This document shows positions 30,521 through 38,647 of a stretch of DNA of 64,000 nucleotides, piece by piece. Numbering within the stretch: the first letter of the stretch is position 1; each line of letters starts with the position of its first letter. The stretch spans positions 248,001 to 312,000 of the forward strand of contig VRVR01000012.1 of the NCBI GenBank assembly GCA_009859145.1, written 5' to 3'. Under the pieces are notes generated by a model. It did no database searches, was not told the DNA's origin, and worked only from the letters and a program-made list of their open reading frames with translations. Both the position numbers and the translations under genes were made by a program. This stretch comes from Andalucia godoyi. Lineage: Eukaryota; Discoba; Jakobea; Jakobida; Andaluciidae.

Positions 30521-30640
30521 GTTCTCTTGTAGGCTTGTTACTGCGCGCCTCCGGAACACTCCCCATTTACACATGTGAGAATATCGGTAATTAATGTTGT
30601 TGTTTGTTTTTTTAAAAATTAACAAGTACAGTTTCATATG

Positions 30641-33064
30641 TTACATTAGAGAGCAGCACCCCTTCTTGGCAGGAGGCTCAACAGGATCTGTCTGTATATT
30701 AGCATCCGACATCGGCGGTGACAACGTCCGTGAAGAGCAAGATTTTGCTGCGTACAACTTCAAGACTTCTTCTGCGGACATGGGGTTCGAAGACCATACA
30801 GATTGCGCATGCACTGCGTGAACTTCGTGCCGACTGACAATCACACGTTCAGATACGACATCCAACACGTCAATCCACAATGGACCGTCAATCAAGAACT
30901 TTTTTTCGGCGGGAAACTCCACCGCGACAACCTGTTCCAATACTTTCCCCGCCAACATGAAAATCGGATCCGAAGATGACGGATGTGTGAAGAGGAAAAT
31001 CCTCGCAGAAGTCGGTGAAGAATAAGGAGTCGACGGAACTGCCCATATCACAATAAATGCGCTGCTTCCGAAGGGACTGTCGGAATCAGGAGAAAGCGAC
31101 GACACAGGAACGTCACGGACGGCAGGTGAAGAACCCGTCCGCGAAAACCCATCTTGCCCATTCAGAACAAACAACGAAGATTGGTGATGCCGAGAAGGAC
31201 GGATCAGCCCTCGGTTCTTGGAGTAGAATTCCTTGCGCCACTGATGCAACTTAAATGTTGGGCAGGAAGACGTCGGTGCAGCCGAATGTGGCATACCACG
31301 AGTAGATGCTTCTGGAGAATGCGCAGAAGCGATTGGTACGGGTTGCTCGTTGGAAATACGAGATTTGCTCGAGGGTGACTGACCAATGTTGGCGGGGACA
31401 GGAAACATTGGAACAACCGATGGTTGAGCAGCTGGGGAGTGCGATCTCGCACGTTCTCGTGCGGAAACTTCTCCGCTCTCCGATCTGTGCGAATAGTACC
31501 CGAGGTCCTGACGATGATCCGTTGGGCTGGCAGCAGCAGAAACAGACTGCGTGTTACGATAAGGATTAAAAAGTTGCGGTTGATAATCAATGTCATCAAA
31601 GACTGGGCTCTTCGCCCTCTGAGAATCCAAAGGATTCGGGCCACCTGGCGTCGCCGAAGAAGGCGATTTCTCCCTTGGCAGCAGCAAATTTGGGGGAGAA
31701 GTCCGCTTTTTGGCACGGCTGATGGTCGCAGACGATAACTTTCTCGGTCGGGCAGATTCCACAACTTCTACAGGGCTCGGCTGAGAGGAATCCAACAGTA
31801 TTATGTTCGGAAGCGGCGGAAGAGGCGGAAGAGAACTGTTATCATCATCGGCATCTCCCGTTGGCGTCCGAACTAGTCGACTTCTTGAAGAAAATATGAC
31901 CGCTTCGCCGTCTGTGCGAAACTTTAGAGACTGTCTTCTCGGAGTTGACACCGAGCCAGGTTGGGAACGGTCCGACAGAGGAGAGTGCGATTCCATCGTA
32001 CTCAGGCTAGCCAAGTTTGCAAGTCTTGGAATCACAGGACGAGAAATCTGTGAAGCACTGGAATCACTGATTCCGCTTGGACTTGCTACCAAAGACTGAT
32101 TCGTGGGAAGCGACGGACGTTCTGTGTCGGTGCTGGCAGTCGTCGAGTCAGATGCAGAACCCAACGGAGCAAACGAAGCAGGAGATGATGACACCTCCGT
32201 CTCCTTTCTCCAAATGGGCTGCAAAAACAAAGCTTCAATGAGAGCTTCGTCTTCATCTTCGTCAAACGAATCGTCATAAGATTCGTCCGATACGCAAGAC
32301 GACGAATCGACCGTCGAATTTAGGTCCAGCACCGCGGTAGAGCGTCTCGATTCGGATGACGGCGGAACATCTTGCCCTCGGATCACTGCAGAAGAGGGTG
32401 GAGAAAGTGAAAGTGACGGATATTGTGATGATGCGGGCGACATGCGGCACTCCAAGGGAGCAACCTCAATGACATGCACCTGCGTTTTGTCCGGAAGGGA
32501 GTCGGCATCATTAGATGGTGACATGGGTCTCAAAAGGCACTCATTCTCCGGTACCAGAAGTTCGTCTATGAACAATTCGTCCTGTAGATCCCTGGGCAAC
32601 AGTTCAGAACGCGATGGTAATTCGGAGACGTCGTCCGGACGATCAGGGTCCAGTATCACGCAATCTGTGCGGACCGACGAGCCCTCCACAGTTGAGCTGT
32701 CCACAGCGGAATCAAGACTACATCCTTTGATGTCCTCGTCACTAATTGGATCGAAAGGCGATTGGATATCGAGCAGCAGTCGATCGTCCGGAACTGCGGC
32801 AGGAGCTTCTGCATCGGAATCCGCGAAGAGCATCTTTGGAAAAATATCTACAAACTTCATATCGTTGATGATCGCCTGCTGGTCTGAAAAGCGCTCAATC
32901 CTGTTTCCACCAGGAGTGACATAAATTAATCCTTCTTCTAGCTCGGTAAAAGACCGGAATCTGCGTTGCGAGCCAGCCAAATCTCTCAGCAAAACTCCAG
33001 TTTCCGGGAACCGTCCAGCAAGTAAGACTTCGTCATCCTCAGCGTCCATTCGAGTTTCCTGCAA
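30641..33064 (-). CDS. large disordered protein with C-terminal domain and CaaX prenylation box
   Basis: An 807-residue protein (a second ATG at 33049 is as likely). Residues 1-80 are conserved-looking (VLLRDLAGSQRRFRSFTELE, INDMKFVDIFPKMLFADSDA). About 80-600 is Ser/Pro/Asp-rich low complexity. From about 610 a folded part appears: FKLHQWRKEFYSKNRGLIRP, FIVIWAVPS, ARIFLFTHPS, KFLIDGPLWIDVLDVVSERV. The chain ends KKGCCSLM, a perfect CaaX motif (CSLM favours farnesyl) with a neighbouring Cys for palmitoylation and a basic patch. It should therefore be lipid-anchored at a membrane. No known enzyme domain is recognised. Confidence 0.72.
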   Translation of the reverse strand: MQETRMDAEDDEVLLAGRFPETGVLLRDLAGSQRRFRSFTELEEGLIYVTPGGNRIERFSDQQAIINDMKFVDIFPKMLFADSDAEAPAAVPDDRLLLDIQSPFDPISDEDIKGCSLDSAVDSSTVEGSSVRTDCVILDPDRPDDVSELPSRSELLPRDLQDELFIDELLVPENECLLRPMSPSNDADSLPDKTQVHVIEVAPLECRMSPASSQYPSLSLSPPSSAVIRGQDVPPSSESRRSTAVLDLNSTVDSSSCVSDESYDDSFDEDEDEALIEALFLQPIWRKETEVSSSPASFAPLGSASDSTTASTDTERPSLPTNQSLVASPSGISDSSASQISRPVIPRLANLASLSTMESHSPLSDRSQPGSVSTPRRQSLKFRTDGEAVIFSSRSRLVRTPTGDADDDNSSLPPLPPLPNIILLDSSQPSPVEVVESARPRKLSSATISRAKKRTSPPNLLLPREKSPSSATPGGPNPLDSQRAKSPVFDDIDYQPQLFNPYRNTQSVSAAASPTDHRQDLGYYSHRSESGEVSARERARSHSPAAQPSVVPMFPVPANIGQSPSSKSRISNEQPVPIASAHSPEASTRGMPHSAAPTSSCPTFKLHQWRKEFYSKNRGLIRPSRHHQSSLFVLNGQDGFSRTGSSPAVRDVPVSSLSPDSDSPFGSSAFIVIWAVPSTPYSSPTSARIFLFTHPSSSDPIFMLAGKVLEQVVAVEFPAEKKFLIDGPLWIDVLDVVSERVIVSRHEVHAVHAQSVWSSNPMSAEEVLKLYAAKSCSSRTLSPPMSDANIQTDPVEPPAKKGCCSLM

Positions 33065-33469
33065 AATGACGACAGAATGATTTCCAGGTCCAAGGAGACA
33101 GCCAAACTATCAACGACTATTTTGATAAACGAAACCAAAGGAATATGAAAATGAGAAAGAAAAAGAAAAACTCAATGTCTCCAACTCCTGCAACGATTCG
33201 CAGCTTCTTTTCTTTTTTTTTTTTTTCTTTCTTTGAGTGCTCCCGACAACGGAATTTTCTAAAGAACAAGCGTCAAGTTGACGCATCATGATTTTTTCCG
33301 AAACGGCAAAAACTCATTGATTGCCAAAACTCACCACCATTCGCCACTCTCACCAACAACAACCTGCAGAGCCAGGACTCTCTCCGGAGACAAAACATCC
33401 CTGATGCAAAACGGTCAAAACAGGTCGTTGCTTCCTAGATCCGAAAACAAAGTCACCATCGTCACGCAC
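33065..33469. other. divergent intergenic region
   Basis: It separates the CaaX-protein gene (-) from GALE (+). A T-rich run at 33206-33232 is present. The epimerase frame is open upstream to 33278, but that part lacks conserved sequence and the family start fits 33470. Nothing else is seen. Confidence 0.55.
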
Positions 33470-34504
33470 ATGTCTCAAAAAACAGTTCTGGTCACTGGCG
33501 GGTCGGGCTTTATTGGATCCCATGTTGCTCTCGAATGCTCTTTGAAGAATTACCGCGTTGTGCTTGTGGATGAGAAGCAGCCACAGGTTTTTGAGTATTC
33601 GGCGTGGGACAATGTTCAGTTCGTGCAATGCAACATCTTGGACAAACAGGGATTGATGGAAGTGTTCCGCAGAGAAAGACCGGATGTCGTCGTGCATATG
33701 GCTGCGAAAATAGAAGTCGAAGAATCGCAGCGTGAACCTGCGAAATATTACGACCATAATGTGAATGGAACTCGTGTTCTTCTCGAGTGCATGCGTGAAA
33801 ACCAAGTGTCAAATATTGTGTTTTCATCCACTGCCGCAGTTTATGGAAATGTGCAACTTAGCACCGCGATTCCTGAAGAATATGCGGATGCAGTCATTCC
33901 AGTATCTGTTTATGGCAAGACGAAACGCTTCTGCGAGTTCATGATTTCGGATTATGTGAACGCGTATGGTTTCAAGGCAATCGTATTTCGGTATTTCAAC
34001 GCTGCTGGTGCGTCCCCAGCAAGAAATCTCGGTGAAAATCGAGAGCATGAAACTCATCTTATTCCGGTTGTCTTGGACAGATTGTTGAAGGGAAAACCGG
34101 TATTTATCTTTGGCAATCAATACGACACTCGCGATGGAACGTGTGTTCGTGATTATGTTCACGTTGCAGATCTTGCCAGAGCACATCGCATGGGAATCGA
34201 CATTCTACTTCAGCAAGAAGGTTCATTTTTCAAGACCATGAACCTTGGGTCTTCTGCCGGGATGACTGTCAAGGAAGTGCTAGACGAATGCATCCGTGTG
34301 AGTTCGGTTGCAGATCCGGTGATCAACATCTCCGGGCCTCGAGCAGGCGATGTAGGAGTTCTTGTTGCGGATTCTTCAGAAGCGAAGCGTTTCTTGGGAT
34401 GGGAAGCCGTGAAAACCGTGAAGGACATTGTTGAGGACACATGGATGTGGCTTGAAATTCTCGAGCGATGGCGGAAGCAATACGGCGTGTCTGTACATCA
34501 GTAA
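33470..34504 (+). CDS. GALE: UDP-glucose 4-epimerase
   Basis: A 344-residue short-chain dehydrogenase-type epimerase, started at MSQKTVLVTGGSGFIGSHVA so that the Rossmann motif TGGSGFIG lies at residues 8-15 as usual. NAD-dependent interconversion of UDP-glucose and UDP-galactose in the cytosol. The catalytic S/T-Y-K set is present: FSSTAAVYG and YGKTK (Tyr near residue 146, Lys four on). The family signature RYFNAAGASP and the active-site neighbour RDGTCVRDYVHVADLA are intact. Length equals bacterial and eukaryotic GalE without the mutarotase fusion found in yeast Gal10. The first 64 codons of the longer frame are not conserved and probably untranslated. Confidence 0.92.
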   Translation: MSQKTVLVTGGSGFIGSHVALECSLKNYRVVLVDEKQPQVFEYSAWDNVQFVQCNILDKQGLMEVFRRERPDVVVHMAAKIEVEESQREPAKYYDHNVNGTRVLLECMRENQVSNIVFSSTAAVYGNVQLSTAIPEEYADAVIPVSVYGKTKRFCEFMISDYVNAYGFKAIVFRYFNAAGASPARNLGENREHETHLIPVVLDRLLKGKPVFIFGNQYDTRDGTCVRDYVHVADLARAHRMGIDILLQQEGSFFKTMNLGSSAGMTVKEVLDECIRVSSVADPVINISGPRAGDVGVLVADSSEAKRFLGWEAVKTVKDIVEDTWMWLEILERWRKQYGVSVHQ

Positions 34505-34524
34505 ATAGAATGTACATACTGCGT

Positions 34525-36156
34525 TCATATTCCAGTGCGGGATTCCTCCATCTCCGCAGCTGGTAAGTGCGCAGTGCGAGAATTCATGCGTATTATGGTT
34601 TTCAGCTCTCCGAGGCCAGTCAGACGGTCTCGAAAAGACACTCCTTCAAATCCATTTTCATCAAGGGTTGCCAAAATCGCTCCTCTCGTTCGAAAGTACT
34701 CGGTAGCTTCATGCGCGTCTACGGCAAGGACCGTAGAATGCGGCTCCAAAAGAAGAACCGCTTCTTCAATGCGCGATAACACAGCTTCGAATGCAAACGC
34801 TTCGTCGGATGTTCTTAGCCTGTGTCGTGGCCTCAGGATTGGTCGTCTGAGTACCTGTTGCTCTTGGGGCGGGATTTCCACCGTCATGTTGTACTGCAGG
34901 TCATCGAACACCGGTTGCCATCCTTTCACAAACTTGACACAAGCGTGGCCGTCAACAAAAAATGCTTTGAACAGCCCGAAGTAGTCGTACAACGAGATAT
35001 CAGCAGATCGCGCAGGGGGGGCGTACTGCATGGCCAACACGGGATCTCTTGCAAAAGGCAAGTGAATAAAAACGCAACCAGTGTTACGGATAACTACTGA
35101 GGAAGGCATATCTGACAGAGCATGAACAAGCTGCTCCTCGAAGTCTGGAGGGACACGCCAGAGCTTGGATGAGATAAAGAATTCGTAAGCTATTTGGACA
35201 ACGGAAAGCAGAGGTAGTGCTGCGCTTGGTGATGTAATTTTGGCGCTGAGTGAGAGAAACGTAAAAACATCGGCAGCCTGAATCGTCCTGCAGGTTTCCC
35301 CTGGTGCATCGACAATACTGTGTTCTTGAAGCGCAGGGCTTCTGGCGAGCGCAATCATTGGCTGAAACAGAGATTGCCCGAAGCCCTTGGAAAAAGACGG
35401 GACGGTGAGTGATAATGTTGACACTCCCGGTGCTACATTGACAAAATAGAGAGTTTCCGAAATGTTCCTCAAGCCAACCGCAGGGAGATTTTTTTTCAAT
35501 ACCCACTTTTCCTCTATCAACTTCTCCAGCACCGGCTTGACCGAGTATACTCGAATGTTAGGCCTATTGTGTCTTTTGCCAACCTCGATAAGAAGTGCAG
35601 AAAAAGTCCATGTTGGGCTGAACGAGATAACTTTGAACAAATCAGAGTCGGTAATCGTAAACGGATCTTGAAAATAGTATGAGTTTCTAGATGCATCATG
35701 ATGCATTTCCAGATTCTCTGGTGCAGTCCGAAACGCTTTCTGAAGTACTGGCAATAAGTCAACAATCCGAATCACATTCCCAATGCGAGAATATTCTGGA
35801 AATTTGGCTATCTCCTGCATAAGATTCAGCGTGGGAACTGCATTCTTTGGACCCTCGGCGCGAAGACTGACAAGCAAAGAGCGCAGTGTACTGGGGCTCA
35901 ATGACGGTATACGAACTGAAACAGGCACCGCCGTCGAAGCCTGCGATGCCGTGGGAACAGACGACGCAGAAAGTGGGGGCAGTGCCGAAGAAGACGACCA
36001 GGCACCCTGAGATGGATCACTGGTAAGCCCGCCCGGCACGAGTGCAGTTGGCCGATTTTCCATCAAACCGGGCTTCGCGAACTGCCCAGGACTCGCGACT
36101 GCATTCGCGGAAGCCGCAGACGACGGCAGTCCTCCTGTATTGTTCTGACCATTCAT
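34525..36156 (-). CDS. unknown 543-residue protein
   Basis: Started at MNGQNNTGGLPSSAASA, which follows the better context; the frame begins 22 codons earlier. Residues 1-90 are Ser/Ala/Pro-rich. From about 95 on the chain is well structured, with alternating helices and strands: SPSTLRSLLVSLRAEGPKN, VIRIVDLLPVLQKAF, YYFQDPFTITDSDLFKVISF, KPVLEKLIEEKWVLKK, SLYDYFGLFKAFFVDGHACV, VFDDLQYNMTVEIPP, RIEEAVLLLEPHSTVLAVDA. I do not recognise a family. The acidic, Leu-rich C-terminal part may be an interaction module. It ends only 20 bases from the convergent GALE stop. Confidence 0.6.
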   Translation of the reverse strand: MNGQNNTGGLPSSAASANAVASPGQFAKPGLMENRPTALVPGGLTSDPSQGAWSSSSALPPLSASSVPTASQASTAVPVSVRIPSLSPSTLRSLLVSLRAEGPKNAVPTLNLMQEIAKFPEYSRIGNVIRIVDLLPVLQKAFRTAPENLEMHHDASRNSYYFQDPFTITDSDLFKVISFSPTWTFSALLIEVGKRHNRPNIRVYSVKPVLEKLIEEKWVLKKNLPAVGLRNISETLYFVNVAPGVSTLSLTVPSFSKGFGQSLFQPMIALARSPALQEHSIVDAPGETCRTIQAADVFTFLSLSAKITSPSAALPLLSVVQIAYEFFISSKLWRVPPDFEEQLVHALSDMPSSVVIRNTGCVFIHLPFARDPVLAMQYAPPARSADISLYDYFGLFKAFFVDGHACVKFVKGWQPVFDDLQYNMTVEIPPQEQQVLRRPILRPRHRLRTSDEAFAFEAVLSRIEEAVLLLEPHSTVLAVDAHEATEYFRTRGAILATLDENGFEGVSFRDRLTGLGELKTIIRMNSRTAHLPAAEMEESRTGI

Positions 36157-36446
36157 GCCACCACAGGAGACAGTGCACTGTCGGTACTCTCCTTGCCGCA
36201 AGACGATTTTGCCATGCAGCATATAAAATTAGGGCCGCTCTTGGCATTGACAATTAGCAGCGAGCTCTTGCAGTGTCCACTTGAGGGGTGAAGGCGGGTT
36301 GATGCTGAAAAAAAATCGACAAAACGAGAGGTTTCGCCTCGCCGAAAAGAAATGCATATCACGACTCAGAAAGACGAAACGAGAAGGAAGCAGCGCCGTT
36401 TCGACCATTCATCATATAGAAGAAATACGCGGTTGAAATTTGAGGA

Positions 36447-36788
36447 ATGGTGTTGTCGCTGAAACTTCTTGTCCGACTGCCTGAGGATTCGTTGAACGTT
36501 AACTTTGGGCTGTTTCTGTCGCGCGTTGTTCCGTACCTAGTTCGGAACGGCAAGTCTGGAGCTGTGCAAGTGGAAAAGGTTTCCAGACCATTTGAGAGAT
36601 ATCCTGGTGTCGTTTACCAGTGGGAAACGTTGACGGGTGCCTGTTCTGAACCGCAATTTGTGGATGTCGCCAAGATATCTCCTCAAGAGTCTTACCGTTT
36701 GTTTAAGGACATGCTGGCAGAAAAGCAGGTGTGGGATGTTGAAAATGAAAGTGTTCCTCTAGCACCAGAAGAACACGACAAAAAATAA
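36447..36788 (+). CDS. small protein of the L51/S25/CI-B8 fold, likely mitoribosomal
   Basis: A 113-residue protein. It begins MVLSLKLLVRLPEDSLNVN, then GLFLSRVVPYLVRNGKSGA, a strand QVEKVSRPFERYPGVVYQWE, and the end FVDVAKISPQESYRLFKDML. A helix, edge strands and a C-terminal helix in this order suit the thioredoxin-like L51/S25/CI-B8 fold shared by mitochondrial ribosomal proteins (mL43, mS25, mL53 types) and complex I subunit NDUFA2. I cannot say which. It converges on the selenoprotein gene; the gap between the stops must hold the latter's 3' UTR. Confidence 0.42.
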   Translation: MVLSLKLLVRLPEDSLNVNFGLFLSRVVPYLVRNGKSGAVQVEKVSRPFERYPGVVYQWETLTGACSEPQFVDVAKISPQESYRLFKDMLAEKQVWDVENESVPLAPEEHDKK

Positions 36789-36877
36789 TGTCGGTTTCGA
36801 TTTATGGCGATCACCTTTTGCAAAGAGGAAGTTGTTCGACAAGCTTGAACGGAACGGGAGAGAATCACCCTTTTCCT

Positions 36878-36926
36878 TGTCAGAAAGCGAGGGAGGTCTG
36901 TGCCCTTTTCTCTCGCAATCGTCATG
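36878..36926 (-). promoter_or_regulatory. candidate SECIS element in the 3' UTR of the selenoprotein
   Basis: On the minus strand, 163 bases after the stop, the sequence reads ATGA at 36925-36922, then a 12-base arm, then an unpaired AAAA (36909-36906), a small GGG/CCT hairpin, and the return arm ending in TGA at 36882-36880. GCGAG (36916-36912) pairs with CTCGC (36891-36887). G36923-A36880 and A36922-G36881 can form the tandem sheared G.A pairs of the SECIS quartet. Spacing of 12 nt between ATGA and the AA fits eukaryotic SECIS. Weak points are two U.U mismatches in the lower arm and a short outer helix. Confidence 0.5.
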
Positions 36927-37087
36927 AGAATGGATTCAATGTCTTATCGAACGAAGAATTCCTTCTTTTTTTCCCTTTCTTTCTTTCCTTCCTTTTTTCC
37001 CTTTCTTTTCCAGGAAAGTCAATAATAATAAGAAGAATAAGAATAATCTCACAGAAAGAAGCATAGTGACAGGCAGCGCATGGTTTG

Positions 37088-37738
37088 CTATTGGTCATCC
37101 TCGATTTGCTCAAAAACGCTCAGAAACACACGTTCTGGCTGCGCTCCACTTAACATGTATTTTTCATTAAACACAAATGAAGGGACACCAGAAACCCTGT
37201 ACCTCATTTTAGACATCTTATCCAATTCAAAAACATGCACCTTGAGCCCATCATCTGCAAGAGCCGCCAGAACAGCGTCCGCGGAAATTCCTATTTCTGC
37301 GCCACACTTCACCAATACATCTTCGGTGGATATATCTTCTCCACGACCAAAATAAGCTTGGAATAAACGTTCTTGAAGCTCATTCTGTTTCGAAATGGAG
37401 TGGTTCCTCAAGACATATTCAGAAAGCTGGTGCGCACGAACAGTGGACGGGATCCTGGGACAAAAGTTGAACATAACTCCGGCTGCCTTTCCAGCGTCAA
37501 TCAGCCGAGACTCTATCTTTTTCCAAGCAGACAGATCAGACCCGAATTTGTTTCGGATGTAAGTATCGCGGTCCGTCCCATCGGAAGGCATTTGAGGGTT
37601 GAGCATGAACGGCATCCACCGAACTTCAAGTGTGAACCGATCGGAAACCAGCTTCAGTGCATTCTCGAGATGTCGCTTCCCAACCCAGCACCAAGGTCAG
37701 GCGATGTCACTGATGACCGTAACAGAGACTTTAATCAT
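37088..37738 (-). CDS. FrnE/DsbA-family selenoprotein with UPWC redox motif (TGA = selenocysteine at residue 14)
   Basis: The frame starts at ATG 37738 (MIKVSVTVISDIA), meets TGA at 37699-37697, and continues without break as PWCWVGKRHLENALKLV to the TAG at 37090-37088. Total 216 residues, the normal length of FrnE proteins. Family members begin with a strand ending SDxxCPWCxxGK; here the TGA replaces exactly the first Cys of CPWC. Further family blocks follow: VRWMPFMLNPQMPSDGTD, STVRAHQLSEYVLR, LFQAYFGRGEDIS, and the cis-Pro loop VSGVPSFVFNEKY. The fold is a thioredoxin domain with an all-helical insertion; members are oxidoreductases or 2-hydroxychromene-2-carboxylate isomerase/GST-kappa relatives. 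A SECIS-like hairpin lies in the 3' UTR. Because TGA is a stop elsewhere, general reassignment is excluded. A pseudogene is the alternative, but nothing else in it is damaged. Confidence 0.82.
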
Positions 37739-37887
37739 CGCCAATAAGATGAGATATGTTGAATAAGGGGAAAAAACAAAGGGAAAAAAAGATGAAGACG
37801 AAGAATCACGAGTGTGCCCAGCAAGTTGGGTGCCGCTGGATAATAACACGTCATTGTCGTGTGAACGGAAGGAAGTATACATAACCA

Positions 37888-38423
37888 GACACGGTCGACA
37901 CTGGCCGACACTAGCACCGTTTGTTTCACAGGGAATTCGTGCTTACGCACGCTCGGCCAAAATTCAGCCGGTGACACAGGCTCCGCATTTTCGACACTCT
38001 TTAACGCAGCATCCATAGCCATCTATTCTGTCATTCGTTGATTTCACTTTTTTGGTTTCGCTCTTTTATTCAAATATTTCAAATAAGGGTGTGAGTGCGC
38101 TGAGATGACGCATTCGCCTACGCCTACGCGGCTCGATACAGGGCCTCCTAGGTCCCGCAGACCTCCTAAGAGACCACCTCTTCCTCTCGTGTCTCCAGAG
38201 GACACGAAAGTGCCTGCTGCCAGGGCCGTCAGAATCAAAAAATGCACGCTTCTCAGGAACAACGTGGCACGCTGAGAAAGTGGCTCACCGATTGATCGAG
38301 ATTGGGAACGGAGCGCGGAACATTTATCTGAAGAGCGCCGTGAGGCGTGTTGGGGCCCTATCCCCTTCTCGGCAACCGGATGCAAGACTGAAATATGCAT
38401 GTTCGGTGCATAATGTAGGTGGG
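37888..38423 (-). pseudogene. relic segment duplicated at 163-478
   Basis: Upstream of the selenoprotein on the same strand. Blocks shared with 163-478 are CCTACATTAT, GAACATGCATA, CTTGCATCCG, CGATCAATC-GTGAGC, and the stretch from ATG 38022 (MAMDAALKSVENAEPVSPAE, then FWPSVRKHEFPVKQTVLVSA). That last frame stays open to 37735 but becomes low-grade after SVDRVW. The middle part (38313-38372) also matches 27841-27900 and is GC-rich with strong pairing. A minus frame of 118 codons at 38044-38400 ends HPYLKYLNKRAKPKK, but the other copy does not preserve it. I read this as a decayed gene or transposon piece. Confidence 0.45.
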
Positions 38424-38647
38424 TTCCTCAATTGATACTTCATTCCGTTTTCCCTTTTCCGCATTGCTATTATTTTTTCATTATGATTTTTTTTCGCAAT
38501 CTTTTTTTTCGTGTCCTTCTAAACTGAGAAAAGGTCTCTCTCATCCAATCTGCAATTTGTTCATGACTCGTGCAAAAGGCATGAGTTATCTTGTGACGGA
38601 GGTTATTGTTTTTGAGAGGGACATAGACACGTAGACAGAGTTGATCC
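38424..38647. other. T-rich promoter region of the SENP gene
   Basis: T-rich runs at 38449-38512 precede the protease gene. No gene is seen. Positions 37739-37887, just upstream of the selenoprotein, are likewise AT-rich and empty. Confidence 0.5.

Noticed and set aside
37697-37699. General reassignment of TGA to an amino acid
   Set aside because: Several well-defined genes here end in TGA at the family's normal C-terminus (for example the Cdh1-like gene at 50780-50782 and the SLC35 gene), so TGA is a stop in general.
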